From: Actinomycetes bacterium
GTDB lineage: Bacteria > Actinomycetota > Acidimicrobiia > Acidimicrobiales > RAAP-2
Reading direction: 5' to 3'
Assembly: GCA_021846325.1 (NCBI GenBank)
Contig: JAJZBX010000001.1
Span: 124,001-188,000 of the forward strand
DNA length: 64,000 nucleotides
Every line of letters starts with the position of its first letter. Position 1 is the first letter of the stretch. This document shows, piece after piece, positions 39,050 to 50,297 of the stretch. The translations under genes were made by a program, and so were the position numbers. Under the pieces are notes generated by a model. The model made no database searches and was not told the origin of the DNA. It saw only the letters and a list, made by a program, of their open reading frames with translations.

Positions 39050-40491
39050 ACGTTCTGTTCATAACGCTGGACCAGTTTCGAGGCGATACGTACGGCGCGG
39101 CAGGTCATCCGCTGGTCAAGACCCCCACGCTTGACCGGATCGCTCGTGAGGGTGTTCGACTCGGCCGACACTATTCGCAGGCGGCCCCGTGCGCGCCGGG
39201 TCGGGCGGCGCTATACACCGGGACCTACCAGATGAACAATCGCGTCGTGGCTAACGGAACGCCACTGGATAGGCGGTTCCAGAGCTTTGCGACGGTGGCG
39301 CGCCACGCGGGCTACGACCCGACGCTCTTTGGTTACACGGATCAGGGCCTTGACCCCTTCGCCGCGGCGGGATCGGACGATCCGCGGCTCGACTACTACG
39401 ACGGGGTACTCCCGGGACTTTCGGTCGGCCTGTACCTACCCGAGAGCCAGGCGGGCTGGGTGCAGCATCTGCGCGCGAAGGGATACGACGTACCGAGCGG
39501 TTGGGCCGCGGCGTTGCGCGGTGAGCCCGACCGCCCCGCGCAGGACTCACTGAGCGGATTCCTCACGACTCGGTTTCTCGACTGGCTCGGACACCAAGAA
39601 TCGGGATGGTTCGCGCACCTCAGTTATCTGCGGCCCCACCCTCCCTACGGTGCGGCAGGACACTTCTCGTCGATGTACGATCCCGACGACGTCGACGTGC
39701 CAATTGCGCCGTCCACGCAAGATCGTCACCCGATCCACGACATTGCCCTCACACTTCGCGCCAGTGCGGCACCCGCGGACGAACGCGGCATGCGTCACTT
39801 GCGAGCGCAGTACTACGGCATGATCAGTGAAGTCGATGCACAAGTTGGGCGGGTGGTCCGGGCCATAGAGGAGCGCCGCGAGTGGGCGGACACGCTCGTC
39901 ATCGTGACGGCTGATCACGGCGAACAACTCGGCGACCACGGGCTGATCGAGAAGCTCGGGTTCTTTCCCCAGAGCTACCACATCATCGGTCTTTGGCGAG
40001 ACCCGCGGCGCTCCTCACCGGGGCGCGTCGTGTCGCAGTACACCGAAAACGTGGACATTCTGGTGACCTTGGCGGATGCGCTGGGGGTTCCAGCGCCGAT
40101 CCAGTGCGACGGCCGATCCTTGGTTCCCTTGCTGGAGGGTGCGACGACCGAGTGGCGCACGGCGGCCCATTACGAGTGGGACTACCGCTCGTTCTCCATC
40201 GGTCGCGGTGGACCGGGCTGGCCGATCGACCGAACGCTCAGTCGTCAAAATCTGGCCGTGTCGGTGGGCGAGGACACTTCTTACGTCCAATTTGGCGACG
40301 GCAGCTTCCGGTGCTACGACCTCCAAGCCGATCCAACGTGGCGTACGCCGTGTCTCGATACGAATCGGATCCTAATGGCCGCCCAGGAGCAGCTCCAATG
40401 GCGCCAGGAGCATCTGGGACGCGACGTGACCGACATGGTGCTCGGGCGTGAGCGGCGGGGCCGATGGCCGCAGGTGGCCACCGTCGGTTGA
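39046..40491 (+). CDS. Sulfatase-family hydrolase with CxPxR formylglycine motif
   Basis: NVLFITLDQFRGDTYGAAGHPLVKTPTLDRIAREGV, SQAAPCAPGRAALYTG, TADHGEQLGDHGL. Confidence 0.92.
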   Translation: MNVLFITLDQFRGDTYGAAGHPLVKTPTLDRIAREGVRLGRHYSQAAPCAPGRAALYTGTYQMNNRVVANGTPLDRRFQSFATVARHAGYDPTLFGYTDQGLDPFAAAGSDDPRLDYYDGVLPGLSVGLYLPESQAGWVQHLRAKGYDVPSGWAAALRGEPDRPAQDSLSGFLTTRFLDWLGHQESGWFAHLSYLRPHPPYGAAGHFSSMYDPDDVDVPIAPSTQDRHPIHDIALTLRASAAPADERGMRHLRAQYYGMISEVDAQVGRVVRAIEERREWADTLVIVTADHGEQLGDHGLIEKLGFFPQSYHIIGLWRDPRRSSPGRVVSQYTENVDILVTLADALGVPAPIQCDGRSLVPLLEGATTEWRTAAHYEWDYRSFSIGRGGPGWPIDRTLSRQNLAVSVGEDTSYVQFGDGSFRCYDLQADPTWRTPCLDTNRILMAAQEQLQWRQEHLGRDVTDMVLGRERRGRWPQVATVG

Positions 40492-40681
40492 TGAACCACT
40501 GGGGTCACGTGATGACCAGCGCACCAAGATAAAACCCAGTGTCATCAGGAGTCGATAGAGCATTGCGGACGCGTCGGTTGATGAAGTCGTGAAAAACATC
40601 GGCGGTGCGACGCAAATGGGCTGAGTCATCTGGTATCAATGACGGTTGCGTCATAGTGACGTCAACAGCGAGGGAGTAGTC

Positions 40682-41566
40682 ATGCAGCGGATTTCACGCG
40701 TGCGTCAAGCACTGGTCACGGCGGGCGTAGCGACGCTCGTCCTAGCCTCGACCGCGGTCGCCGGCGCGTCCTCGACCACGGGGTCGTACAACGCCGCAGC
40801 GGCCAAGTTGGTGCCGTCGGCCTATAAGGGCAAGGTTCTCCAGGTAGCGACGGACGCGACCTACGCGCCCGACGAGTACATGAATGGAACCAAGATGGTC
40901 GGCTTCGACATCGATTTGATCAACGCGATCGCTAAGACCTTAGGCATCAGGATCAACGAAAACAACGTGACCTTTGACAACATCATCGCCGGAATCAAGG
41001 CGGGACACTACGTCATTGGTAATTCGTCGTTCACTGACAACAAGGCGCGCGAAGGACAAGTCAACTTCGTCGACTATTTCCAGGCCGGTGAGGGCGTCTA
41101 TGCCAAGTCGAGTGCGAAGTTGAGCTTCAATGGATTGAAGAGCTTCTGTGGTCACAGCGTCGCGGTGGAAACCGCTACCGTCGAGGAGACCGACGCGAAC
41201 AACACCGCCAAGACGTGCCCCGCGGGCAAGAAGTTGAGTGTCTTGTCCTTCTCCACCCAGACCGAGGCCAACGTGGCCGTCTCGTCGGGACACGCGCAGT
41301 TCGGTTTCGTTGACAGCCAGATTGCCGGTTACATCGTCGCAACGTCGAATGGCGCGTTCAAACTCGTTGGACGAGCCGTGAACGTTGCGCCCTACGGCTT
41401 CGCTACGCCCAAGACGCCGGCCGGGCTCGCACTCGCCAAGGCCATCCAGGCCGCGGTGAAGGTACTGGTGGCCAACGGGACGTACCGCGCCATTCTCAAT
41501 CACTACGGTGTGCAGGCCGGAGCGGTGCCGTTGAGTCGGATTCAGCTCAACGGAGCGGGGGCTTAA
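40682..41566 (+). CDS. Amino-acid-type ABC transporter substrate-binding protein
   Basis: Signal peptide; LQVATDATYAPDEYMNGTKMVGFDIDLINAIAKTLG. Confidence 0.92.
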   Translation: MQRISRVRQALVTAGVATLVLASTAVAGASSTTGSYNAAAAKLVPSAYKGKVLQVATDATYAPDEYMNGTKMVGFDIDLINAIAKTLGIRINENNVTFDNIIAGIKAGHYVIGNSSFTDNKAREGQVNFVDYFQAGEGVYAKSSAKLSFNGLKSFCGHSVAVETATVEETDANNTAKTCPAGKKLSVLSFSTQTEANVAVSSGHAQFGFVDSQIAGYIVATSNGAFKLVGRAVNVAPYGFATPKTPAGLALAKAIQAAVKVLVANGTYRAILNHYGVQAGAVPLSRIQLNGAGA

Positions 41567-41605
41567 CGCTTCGACGATTTTCGAGGTTGTAGTAGAAACG
41601 TAGCC

Positions 41606-42619
41606 ATGAGTTCGGACGGGGGCGACGAAGTTAAGGTCGTCCCCGTCCGCCACGTCGGACGTTGGTTTGGCGGGGCCGTCATCATCGTTCTCATCGGGAT
41701 GCTCGGGCACACGATCATCTCAAAAATCCCAACGGGACAGCGCTCGTGCGAGACGGTGGGCGGTGTACGGGCGTGTCACCCGCAGATCAACTGGCGTTTC
41801 AGCTGGAACATCGTCTTTCACTACTTCACGTCATCGGAGATACTGCACGGCCTCGTCAAGACCATGGAACTCACGGTGCTGGCCATGGCCATCGGCATCG
41901 TGCTCGGCGTGTTGATCGCCGTCATGCGCCTCTCACCGAGCCGACTGCTGTCGTCTCCGGCTTGGAGTTATACGTGGTTTTTTCGCGGCACGCCGGTGTT
42001 CGTGCAACTCTTGTTCTGGTTCAACATCTCTGCCATCTATCCGACGCTCACTATTGGGCTTCCGTTCTTGCCCGTCACGTTCTTGCACCTCGACATGGTG
42101 ACCCTGCTGACGCCCTTCACCGCGGCGGCAGTCGCACTCGGGCTCAACGAAGCGGCGTACATGTCCGAAATTGCGCGATCGGGCCTCATTTCGGTTGATG
42201 AGGGTCAAGTCGAGGCGGCCAGTTCGCTCGGCATGACGCGCGGCCAATCACTGCGCCTCGTCGTCCTGCCGCAGGCGATGCGGATCATCGTTCCGCCGAC
42301 CGGCAATGAAGTCATCTCAATGCTGAAGACGACGTCACTCGCCAGCTCGATTGGTCTCACCGAATTGCTCGGCGCAGCCACGAACATCTACGCCGCCAAC
42401 TACGAGGTGATGCCGCTGTTGATTACCGCGAGCCTGTGGTACCTAATCGTGACCACCGTGTTGTCGATTGGTCAATTCTATCTGGAACGGTACTTCGGCC
42501 GAGGGGCGTTGCGAACACCCCCACCGACGCCGCTCGCCCGTTTGCGAAGTGATTTGCGGGGGATCGTGTCGAAGTTTCGAACGCCGCGGCCGTCGGTGTC
42601 CCGCGAGGCACTTCGATGA
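41606..42619 (+). CDS. Amino-acid-type ABC transporter permease
   Basis: [79 protein letters not shown]. Confidence 0.93.
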   Translation: MSSDGGDEVKVVPVRHVGRWFGGAVIIVLIGMLGHTIISKIPTGQRSCETVGGVRACHPQINWRFSWNIVFHYFTSSEILHGLVKTMELTVLAMAIGIVLGVLIAVMRLSPSRLLSSPAWSYTWFFRGTPVFVQLLFWFNISAIYPTLTIGLPFLPVTFLHLDMVTLLTPFTAAAVALGLNEAAYMSEIARSGLISVDEGQVEAASSLGMTRGQSLRLVVLPQAMRIIVPPTGNEVISMLKTTSLASSIGLTELLGAATNIYAANYEVMPLLITASLWYLIVTTVLSIGQFYLERYFGRGALRTPPPTPLARLRSDLRGIVSKFRTPRPSVSREALR

Positions 42620-43380
42620 CGAGCGCGATGGTCGAAGCGCGCGGCGTGTGCAAGCACTACGCCGGCGTCGAGGTGTTGCGGGGCGTGAACTTGACGGTGA
42701 ACCGCAGTGAGGTGACGTGTCTGATCGGGCCGTCGGGTTCGGGCAAGAGCACCCTACTTCGTTGTATCAATCATCTGGAGAAACACGACGCGGGTGATCT
42801 GCGCGTGGATGGACAACTCGTGGGTTACGAGGCCCGCGATGGCAAACTGTACGAGCGCAGTGATAAGCAAATCTGCATCGAACGTTCCCAGATCGGGATG
42901 GTGTTTCAACGCTTCAATCTGTTTCAGCACCTGACGGTGCTCGAGAACGTGACCATCGGCCAAGTCAAGGTGAAGAAAGTGGCCGCCGACGCCGCGACCA
43001 AACGCGCGCGCGAACTTCTGGCGCGCGTCGGGCTCGACGCGAAAGAAGGTTTCTATCCGAGCCAACTCTCGGGTGGTCAGCAGCAGCGAGTAGCGATTGC
43101 TCGTGCCTTGGCAATGGACCCCAAGCTGATGCTGTTCGACGAGCCGACGTCGGCGCTGGACCCAGAACTCGTTGGGGAGGTGCTGGACGTGATGAAGGAC
43201 CTGGCCTCTAGTGGTATGACGATGATTGTCGTTACGCACGAGATGGGCTTTGCGCGCGAAGTTGCCGACACTGTGTATTTCCTGGACAGCGGCGTTATCG
43301 AAGAGTCAGGAGATCCTCGCCAGGTGTTGAGCTCACCGCGGTCGGAACGTCTGAAGAGCTTCCTGTCGAAAGTGTTGTAG
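42616..43380 (+). CDS. Amino-acid-type ABC transporter ATPase
   Basis: [63 protein letters not shown]. Confidence 0.95.
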   Translation: MTSAMVEARGVCKHYAGVEVLRGVNLTVNRSEVTCLIGPSGSGKSTLLRCINHLEKHDAGDLRVDGQLVGYEARDGKLYERSDKQICIERSQIGMVFQRFNLFQHLTVLENVTIGQVKVKKVAADAATKRARELLARVGLDAKEGFYPSQLSGGQQQRVAIARALAMDPKLMLFDEPTSALDPELVGEVLDVMKDLASSGMTMIVVTHEMGFAREVADTVYFLDSGVIEESGDPRQVLSSPRSERLKSFLSKVL

Positions 43381-44543
43381 TGCGCTGGGAAATCGACCCG
43401 ACGAACGCAGGTACCGGCCTGCCGCTCGAGGGCGTACGCGTGCTCGACTTCTCACGAGTCTTGGCCGGGCCGCTGTGCGCGATGATCGCCGGCGACCTCG
43501 GCGCGGACGTCGTCAAGGTGGAGAGTCCCGACGGGGATCCGGTACGCGCGCTCGCCCCGCCCAGGTTCGGCGACGACGCCACGTACTACCTGGCCGTCAA
43601 TCGGCACCGGCGCAACGTCGTGGCGGACCTTCGTATTCCCGGCCAGTTCGCGGCGGTGGCGAACCTGGTCGAACAGGCGGACGCCGTCGTAGAGAACTAC
43701 CTACCCAATCAGATTGCCTCGCTGGGTATCGATCGCTTGCGGCTGCTCAACCCAGACTGCGTCTGGGTCAGCGTTACGCCGGCGACGTCGGGTGGCCCGG
43801 TGGCTGGGCAGCCATCGTTCGATCTACTGGCTCAAGCTCGATCGGGCCTGATGGGAGTGACGGGACGAGCCGACGGCGAGCCCACCAAGGTTGGTTCGCC
43901 GCTCGCCGACGTCGTCACGGGCCTCTACGCAGCCGTAGGCCTGCTCACGGGCCTGTACGCGCGTGCCGCGGGTCGCTCGGCCCGCGGATTCGAGGCTCCA
44001 TTGCTCGAATCAACCATGAGCGCGTTAATCAATCAAGCGCAGGGCTATCTCTCGACCGGCGTCAATCCCGTTCGACTCGGCAACGATCATCCGAGCATCG
44101 CACCGTACGGACCGGTGACGACCGCCGACGGCTTCTTGCTCCTTGCGGTCGGCACCGACGCTCAGTACGAGAAGCTGATGGCCGCGCTGGGTGACGCGGC
44201 GTTGATGAGTCACGTCGAGTGGGCGACCAACGCCGTGCGCGTCGCCGATGGCGTGAGGCTGCGTGAAGCGCTCGACGCCGTCTTTCGAACGCGAACGACG
44301 GCGCAGTGGTTGGCGCACCTGGCCTCGTCGGGCGTCCCGCACGGACCAATCTTTGACGTCGCGTCAGCGTTCGCGCAGCCCCAAATCGAAGGTGGCGACT
44401 TCGTAGGTCTCATGGATGCACCGGCGGGCGTGACGCGGGCGATGCGAACGCCGCTGCTGATCGACGGGCGTCGTCCGGTGATCCGACGCGGTCCACGGTT
44501 ACTGGGCCAGGACACCACCGAGTTGCTGGGCACCGTCGACTGA
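43380..44543 (+). CDS. CaiB/BaiF-family CoA transferase
   Basis: LEGVRVLDFSRVLAGPLCAMIAGDLGADVVKVESPDGD, ADAVVENYLPNQIASLGID. Confidence 0.92.
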   Translation: MRWEIDPTNAGTGLPLEGVRVLDFSRVLAGPLCAMIAGDLGADVVKVESPDGDPVRALAPPRFGDDATYYLAVNRHRRNVVADLRIPGQFAAVANLVEQADAVVENYLPNQIASLGIDRLRLLNPDCVWVSVTPATSGGPVAGQPSFDLLAQARSGLMGVTGRADGEPTKVGSPLADVVTGLYAAVGLLTGLYARAAGRSARGFEAPLLESTMSALINQAQGYLSTGVNPVRLGNDHPSIAPYGPVTTADGFLLLAVGTDAQYEKLMAALGDAALMSHVEWATNAVRVADGVRLREALDAVFRTRTTAQWLAHLASSGVPHGPIFDVASAFAQPQIEGGDFVGLMDAPAGVTRAMRTPLLIDGRRPVIRRGPRLLGQDTTELLGTVD

Positions 44544-44948
44544 AGCGTCACGGAACCCAACTGGTGCTCGGCGCCGCGGAGTCAGCGGCTCAACAACGAA
44601 CGCGATCCGACGCTCGTGCGCTGGCTCGGCTGCGTGGTGGGTGGGATGCACGGCCGAGCCGTTTCGTGACGTCGCTAGCGGCCGGCGTCAGCGCCGCTGC
44701 GATCACGAACGACTTGGCGCCCAGTCGTATGTCGGGGGCCACGTTGCGCAACGTCGCTTCGGGTTCGCGCGCCGAGGCCATCCGAAGGGTGAAACCTTGA
44801 CGTCGAACGTACGTGACCTGGTCGTTGACACGTGAGTTGTGACGACGGGCCCACTAAATGGAAATCGAATGAGTCGTCCAAAAGTACGGAACCGTGTGAA
44901 GTCAGTCGCCCGCCCCAGCAAAGCTGAAATCGTGAGTACATTGCAATC

Positions 44949-45458
44949 GTGAAACGTGTCGCAGTGGTTGGATCCGGGGGTGCGGGCAAGACCACATTTG
45001 CCCGAGAACTCGCGCGCCGCACGGGCCTACCCGTCGTGCATCTCGATCATCTTTACTGGAGACCCGGCTGGGCGGTGACCCCAGGCGACGAATGGAGAGA
45101 AGTCCAGGACGAACAATTAACGACCGACGAATGGATCGTTGACGGAAACTATTCGGGTACCTTCGATATCCGATTTCAACGGGCAGACACGATTATTGTC
45201 CTGGCTCCTTTGAAATGGAGGTGTCTTTCACGAGTCATCAAGCGCACGCTCACCAATCATGGGCGGTCGGTTCAGGCCCCGGAGTGTCCCGAGCGAATCG
45301 ATTTGAAGTTCTGGAAATGGGTATGGCGATACCAGAACGACAGCCGACCCATCTTGGACGTCGCCATTCGAGAACATGGTGCCGCTTCGAAAGTGGTCGA
45401 ATTGAGGACGTCGCGAGATGTGGCTCACTTTCTCGAGAATGTTTGTTCGGAGATTTAA
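44949..45458 (+). CDS. P-loop topology-modulation/adenylate kinase-like protein
   Basis: VAVVGSGGAGKTTFARELARRTGLPVVHLDHLYWRPGW, WIVDGNYSGTFDIRFQRADTIIVL. Confidence 0.85.
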   Translation: MKRVAVVGSGGAGKTTFARELARRTGLPVVHLDHLYWRPGWAVTPGDEWREVQDEQLTTDEWIVDGNYSGTFDIRFQRADTIIVLAPLKWRCLSRVIKRTLTNHGRSVQAPECPERIDLKFWKWVWRYQNDSRPILDVAIREHGAASKVVELRTSRDVAHFLENVCSEI

Positions 45459-45544
45459 GCCGGGAGATGCGCCAAGACGGCAAGTAAAAGTGGAATCAAT
45501 TCGACTGGCCGCGACTATCGCTACTGGAGAATCTGAATATCGCT

Positions 45545-45569
45545 CTGGGTCGCTCATCGAGCGACCCAG
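45545..45569. terminator. Perfect 11-bp stem / 3-nt loop hairpin
   Basis: ctgggtcgctc-atc-gagcgacccag; lies 3' of the P-loop gene; no U-tract. Confidence 0.55.
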
Positions 45570-45757
45570 GGGTTGACTCTCCAGTCGGAAAAGGTGCAGG
45601 TCGGCCCACCGTTGGCAGCGCCGACGTATGGATCGCGAGACGCCACGAAGTGGCTGGTAGCACCGCCACACGAGACCTCGTAACGGCCGCCACTAGCGGC
45701 GAGAGCCTCGACGCTGAGGGCGCGGTGGACCCCACGGCAAGATAATCGGGAGGGCCT

Positions 45758-46435
45758 TTACAGGGGACCACCGTCGAAGAAATCAACCGAGGTGAAAGAG
45801 TCGACCGGATGACGTGACAGCGTCAGGGGTTGACGACTCGGGTGTCCGAGCGCGACGACGGCGGCGATCGCGAACGTCGCGGGGAGGTGAAACAGTTCCC
45901 GCAGTTGAGGTTCATTGCGCGTGGCGATGGTGGTCATGACGCCCGCGAGACCGTGCGCTCGCGCGGCCAGCAAGATGTTCCACACGAACGGGTAAATCGA
46001 TGCACCTCCGATGAAGTGGTACCGGTCGAGGTCTCGGTCCGTGGCTGCGAGGGCCGCGACGTCAGCACAAACAACCAGCAACGCCGGAACCCGGTCCAGG
46101 GATTCGGCGAATCCCGTGGGCTGCGATCGCGCGGTGGCCCGTTCGCGTTGGGCGAGCGCGTTCATGCGATCTGTTTCGTTGGCCAGTGGCGAAAACGGCA
46201 CGACCCCGGCGAGCAGGTGCGCCACGTAGTCGTGCCAGGCGTCGAGATACGCATCGCGCAGGCCACGTCTTGTCACGTGATTGTCTACGACGATGACGTG
46301 CCACGGCTGGCGATTACCTCCGGACGGCGCGAAACGAGCACTTTCCAAAATCGAGCGAAGGATGTCGTGGTCGACCGGTACGTCAGTGAAGTCGCGCACG
46401 GCACCAGTGGTTCGGACTGTCTCAATGAGATCCAC
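45758..46435 (-). CDS. Nitroreductase-family protein
   Basis: TTGAVRDFTDVPVDHDILRSILESARFAPSGGNRQPWHVIVV; GLAGVMTTIATRNE. Confidence 0.9.
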   Translation of the reverse strand: MDLIETVRTTGAVRDFTDVPVDHDILRSILESARFAPSGGNRQPWHVIVVDNHVTRRGLRDAYLDAWHDYVAHLLAGVVPFSPLANETDRMNALAQRERATARSQPTGFAESLDRVPALLVVCADVAALAATDRDLDRYHFIGGASIYPFVWNILLAARAHGLAGVMTTIATRNEPQLRELFHLPATFAIAAVVALGHPSRQPLTLSRHPVDSFTSVDFFDGGPL

Positions 46436-46450
46436 AGCGAGACCCTAACC

Positions 46451-47233
46451 CTAGGCGTCGCGATGCACCAGGAGCAGTGCCCCGCTGGCCAATGTCACGA
46501 TGACGTACGTGGCGAGCACCGTGGTCGCGGGCCACGCGGCGAATAGTTGCGGTGGCGACGTGGTCGACATCATCGCGCGACCCAGCGCGGACGGCTCGTA
46601 GCGGGTTATCGAGTCCTGCCAGCTCTGGGGCAAGACGAAGACCACGATGGGAACGACGAGTAGCAACGACGTAAAAACGCTGATTGCTGCCGACTGGTGA
46701 CGAAGGATCAGCCCGATACCGAATCCAAACGCCCCGAGCAGGGCGAGGTACACGCCTCCGAGCAGCACCGAGCGCAGAACGGGCGCGCTGGCCATCGACG
46801 CGGTCGGTACAACGCCCGCGAAGATTCGCTGGCCGATGAGAAATGCCACCACCACGACGATTTCGGCGACAACGATGGTCGCGCTCAGCAAGACGATCAA
46901 CTTGGCCGCCGCGACCTGGATGCGCCGCGGCGTGGCCGCGAGCGTCGTGCGAATGGATCCCGTGGCGTATTCACTGGTGATGAAGAGGATGCCGATGACG
47001 CCGACGGCAAACTGGGCAAACAGGATGCCCCCGAGGCTCGTCGAAACCGGGTCAAAGGCGAGTTTGGCGAGCGGGTCCATTGTCTGCCAATGGCCTCTGA
47101 TCGCCGCTGCGATCAGCGCACCAATGCCAATCGTCAGGGCGAACGTCACCGCGTAGCCCGCTCCCGTAGAACGGACCGTGCGGAACTTGATCCACTCCGC
47201 CCTGACGACCGAGGCGAGGGTCACGCTAGGCAT
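46451..47233 (-). CDS. ABC-2 transporter permease
   Basis: VVRAEWIKFRTVRSTGAGYAVTFALTIGIGALIAA, FITSEYATGSIRTTLAATPRRIQVAAAKLIV. Confidence 0.88.
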   Translation of the reverse strand: MPSVTLASVVRAEWIKFRTVRSTGAGYAVTFALTIGIGALIAAAIRGHWQTMDPLAKLAFDPVSTSLGGILFAQFAVGVIGILFITSEYATGSIRTTLAATPRRIQVAAAKLIVLLSATIVVAEIVVVVAFLIGQRIFAGVVPTASMASAPVLRSVLLGGVYLALLGAFGFGIGLILRHQSAAISVFTSLLLVVPIVVFVLPQSWQDSITRYEPSALGRAMMSTTSPPQLFAAWPATTVLATYVIVTLASGALLLVHRDA

Positions 47234-48146
47234 GTTGCGTGGCCTTCGCGGCACTCGAGTACTCGACGGCCCCGGCGGTGAGGTCCATGAAAACCTCTTC
47301 CAGTGACGCTCGCCGGGGCGTCAGCTCGACGAGCGCCACGCCAATGGCGAGCGCGACCGTGCCAACGACTTCGGCCTCAACGCCAGTGACGGTGATCGTC
47401 TCGTCGTTGCTGACCACAACCGTGGCGCCGCCGCGCTCAAGGGCCACGCGAAGTCGTTGGTTGTCCGCCGATCGCACGAGTACGGTGCCGCCGACCGACG
47501 CGGTCAACTGGTCAATCGAACCTTGCGTGATGAGGTGGCCCCGTCCAATCACGATGATCTGATCAGCGCTCACCGCCATCTCGCTCATTAGGTGCGAACT
47601 GACAAACACCGTTCGACCCTCGTGGGCGAGCGTGCGGAAGAATTCTCGGATCCATCGGATTCCTTCAGGATCTAGTCCGTTAACGGGCTCGTCGAAGAGC
47701 AGTACGGGAGGATCGCCGAGCAAGGCCGCGGCGATCCCGAGCCGCTGGGCCATTCCGAGCGAAAACCCGCTGATCCTCTTGTTGGCCACCGACGCGATGC
47801 CCGCGAATTCGAGGACCTCGTCGACGCGCCGCACGGCGATCCCGTTCGATACGGCGAGCGCGCGTAAGTGGTTACGCGCCGTTCGGCCGGGGTGGACGGC
47901 TCCGGCGTCGAGCAGTGCGCCGACCTCGTGCAGCGGCGACTTCAAGTCGCGGTAGGGCCGGCCATTGATGGTGGCGCGCCCCGCGGTGGGGGCGTCGAGA
48001 CCCATGATGATACGCATGGTTGTGGACTTGCCAGAGCCGTTGGGTCCAAGAAAGCCGGTCACGACGCCGGGGCGCACCTCGAAGTTGAGATCGTCGACGG
48101 CCACCGTATGCCCGTATCGCTTGGTGAGATGCGCAATGGAAATCAT
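47226..48146 (-). CDS. ABC transporter ATP-binding protein
   Basis: TKRYGHTVAVDDLNFEVRPGVVTGFLGPNGSGKSTTMRIIMGLDAPTAG, LLFDEPVNGLDPEGIRWIREF. Confidence 0.94.
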   Translation of the reverse strand: MISIAHLTKRYGHTVAVDDLNFEVRPGVVTGFLGPNGSGKSTTMRIIMGLDAPTAGRATINGRPYRDLKSPLHEVGALLDAGAVHPGRTARNHLRALAVSNGIAVRRVDEVLEFAGIASVANKRISGFSLGMAQRLGIAAALLGDPPVLLFDEPVNGLDPEGIRWIREFFRTLAHEGRTVFVSSHLMSEMAVSADQIIVIGRGHLITQGSIDQLTASVGGTVLVRSADNQRLRVALERGGATVVVSNDETITVTGVEAEVVGTVALAIGVALVELTPRRASLEEVFMDLTAGAVEYSSAAKATQHA

Positions 48147-48203
48147 GTTCTCCAAGAATGTAGCGACCGTCGGCGGCGATCACGCCCGAGCGGCGAGGAA
48201 CCT

Positions 48204-48647
48204 CTAGCGCGTTGCGGCGTCGCCCGCGCAGTCGGCGCACAGTCCAGCGATGGCGACGTGGTGTCGGTCCAGGGTGAATCCGTAGGTCTTCATCAAGTCG
48301 CCGCTCAGCAAATCGAAGTGACGCGCCGGTATTTCGATAGTGGAGCCGCAGTTCGTGCACACTAAATGCCCGTGCACGGTGCCCGCGAGATGATAGACGG
48401 TCGCGCCGTGCCCAACGTGAGCGTGGACGACGAGTTGCAGTGTCTCAAATTCTTCGAGAATGCGGTAAACCGTCGAAGGACTCACCTCGGGCCGCAGGCG
48501 CTGGACCGCTCGGGTGATCTCGTCGGCGGTTGAGTGGTCAGACCGTTCGACCAGCACTGACGCGACCGCTCGCTTGGCGGCCGTGACGCGGTGTGCGGCG
48601 CCGCGCAGGGCAGAGATAATGTCGTTCAGGCGCGGTTCAACGTTCAT
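48204..48647 (-). CDS. Fur-family transcriptional regulator
   Basis: RVTAAKRAVASVLVERSDHSTADEITRAVQRLRPEVSPSTVYRILEEFETLQLV, GHLVCTNCGSTIEI. Confidence 0.92.
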   Translation of the reverse strand: MNVEPRLNDIISALRGAAHRVTAAKRAVASVLVERSDHSTADEITRAVQRLRPEVSPSTVYRILEEFETLQLVVHAHVGHGATVYHLAGTVHGHLVCTNCGSTIEIPARHFDLLSGDLMKTYGFTLDRHHVAIAGLCADCAGDAATR

Positions 48648-48699
48648 AACGCGAGAATAGGCCGTGTTCTGAGTGTTGAAATCCCCCTAATCTGCCATC

Positions 48700-49341
48700 A
48701 TGAAGTCGTCTACCGTAAGAGTCTCACCGCACGATGCGCTGCCGGGTCGTCCCGACGCCGTGGTGATTGACCGGCCGCATTTGGTGTTCGGGACGTCGTT
48801 GGTCGACCCCGTTGCGTCCGAGCGCCAAGTCGCGTATCTCGCCATGGGATGCTTCTGGGGGGCTGAACGGGTCTTCTACCGAATGCCCGGCGTCGTGTCC
48901 ACCGCAGTCGGATACCAGGGCGGCTATACGCCCAATCCCACCTACCGCGAGGTGTGCAGCGGCGCGACCGGACACGCCGAGACGGTCAAGGTCCTCTTCG
49001 ACGGCGAAGTGGTGACGTACGCCTCAATTATCCGGCACTTCTTCGAGCAGCACGATCCGACCCAGGGTGATCGACAGGGAGCCGACGTGGGCACCCAGTA
49101 TCGCAGTGCCATCTTTACGGTATCGGACGATCAACGCGCGACGGCCACCGCAATTGCGGAACGCTACGGCGCCGAGTTACGTGCGGCGGGCTTCGGACCG
49201 ATAACCACCGAGATTGTGTCGGCGGGCCCCTTCTACCTGGCCGAGGAGTATCACCAGCAGTACCTTGAGGCCAATCCCGGTGGCTACTGCGGGATCGGTG
49301 GCACTGGCGTCAGTTGTCCCGTGGGGTTGGTGCGCGGCTAA
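48700..49341 (+). CDS. msrA: Peptide methionine sulfoxide reductase A
   Basis: [53 protein letters not shown]. Confidence 0.96.
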   Translation: MKSSTVRVSPHDALPGRPDAVVIDRPHLVFGTSLVDPVASERQVAYLAMGCFWGAERVFYRMPGVVSTAVGYQGGYTPNPTYREVCSGATGHAETVKVLFDGEVVTYASIIRHFFEQHDPTQGDRQGADVGTQYRSAIFTVSDDQRATATAIAERYGAELRAAGFGPITTEIVSAGPFYLAEEYHQQYLEANPGGYCGIGGTGVSCPVGLVRG

Positions 49342-50297
49342 TCGTCGAATCGAGCGATAACGGCTTGCGCTTGCGCGACGATCGAGGCTACGAGTTCCTC
49401 GGCGCCTAAAAGCGATGAGATGCCGCCCACCGACTGACCGGCGGGGTATCCTTCTTCGGCTGGATCGACGCCGATCGTCAATTCGTCGCCACCCAAGTGA
49501 AATGAACCGTCAGCCAGTGAGACGCCGAGCTGTTCGGGGAACGGTTTGAGTAGTTCCGGTTGCGCCTCGTATCGGTCAGTACGACTGTTACGCAAGACGC
49601 GCATCGTCTTGCCGGTGTACGCCTTGGTCACCACCGTGGAGTCCTCGGCACTTTCGACCAGGCGTTCCTTGAATCCCCGCACGGCGCGGGCTTCGGTCGT
49701 GGCAATGAATCGGGTACCGATCCAGACGCCCGAGGCGCCGAGCGCTAGGGCGGCGGCGAGGCCGCGCCCATCGAAAATTCCTCCGGCGGCGACGACGGGA
49801 ATGGCGTCGTCCATCGCGTCGACGATGAGTGGGACCAACGGCATCGTGGCCACCGCTCCGGTATGTCCGCCCGCCTCGGTCCCTTGAGCGACGACCACAT
49901 CGCAACCGGCGTCTCGGGCCCGACGTGCGTGATCGACTTTGCCGCAGAGTGAAATAACGAGGACGCCGTGGCGATGGCACGTCTCGATCACGTGATGCGG
50001 GATGCCGAGCCCGGCAACCAGGGTTGAGGCGCCACCCTCGATCAGAATGTTGACGTTGCGATCCAGGGAGTCGGGAAACGCGGTCAGCAGGTCTACCCCG
50101 AAGGGTTTTGGGGTAGCGGCCCGCACCGCCGCTATCTCGTCAACCAATTCCGAGCTCGTCATCGTTGAGGCGCCGAGGCAGCCGTAACCGCCCGCCCGTG
50201 AGACCGCCGCGGTGAGGGCGCTGTACGAAACACCACCCATCCCGGCGAGCATGATGGGCACCTCGATGCCGAGAAGCTCTGTCAATCGAGTCCTCAT
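49338..50297 (-). CDS. Nitronate monooxygenase family
   Basis: [78 protein letters not shown]. Confidence 0.92.
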   Translation of the reverse strand: MRTRLTELLGIEVPIMLAGMGGVSYSALTAAVSRAGGYGCLGASTMTSSELVDEIAAVRAATPKPFGVDLLTAFPDSLDRNVNILIEGGASTLVAGLGIPHHVIETCHRHGVLVISLCGKVDHARRARDAGCDVVVAQGTEAGGHTGAVATMPLVPLIVDAMDDAIPVVAAGGIFDGRGLAAALALGASGVWIGTRFIATTEARAVRGFKERLVESAEDSTVVTKAYTGKTMRVLRNSRTDRYEAQPELLKPFPEQLGVSLADGSFHLGGDELTIGVDPAEEGYPAGQSVGGISSLLGAEELVASIVAQAQAVIARFDD

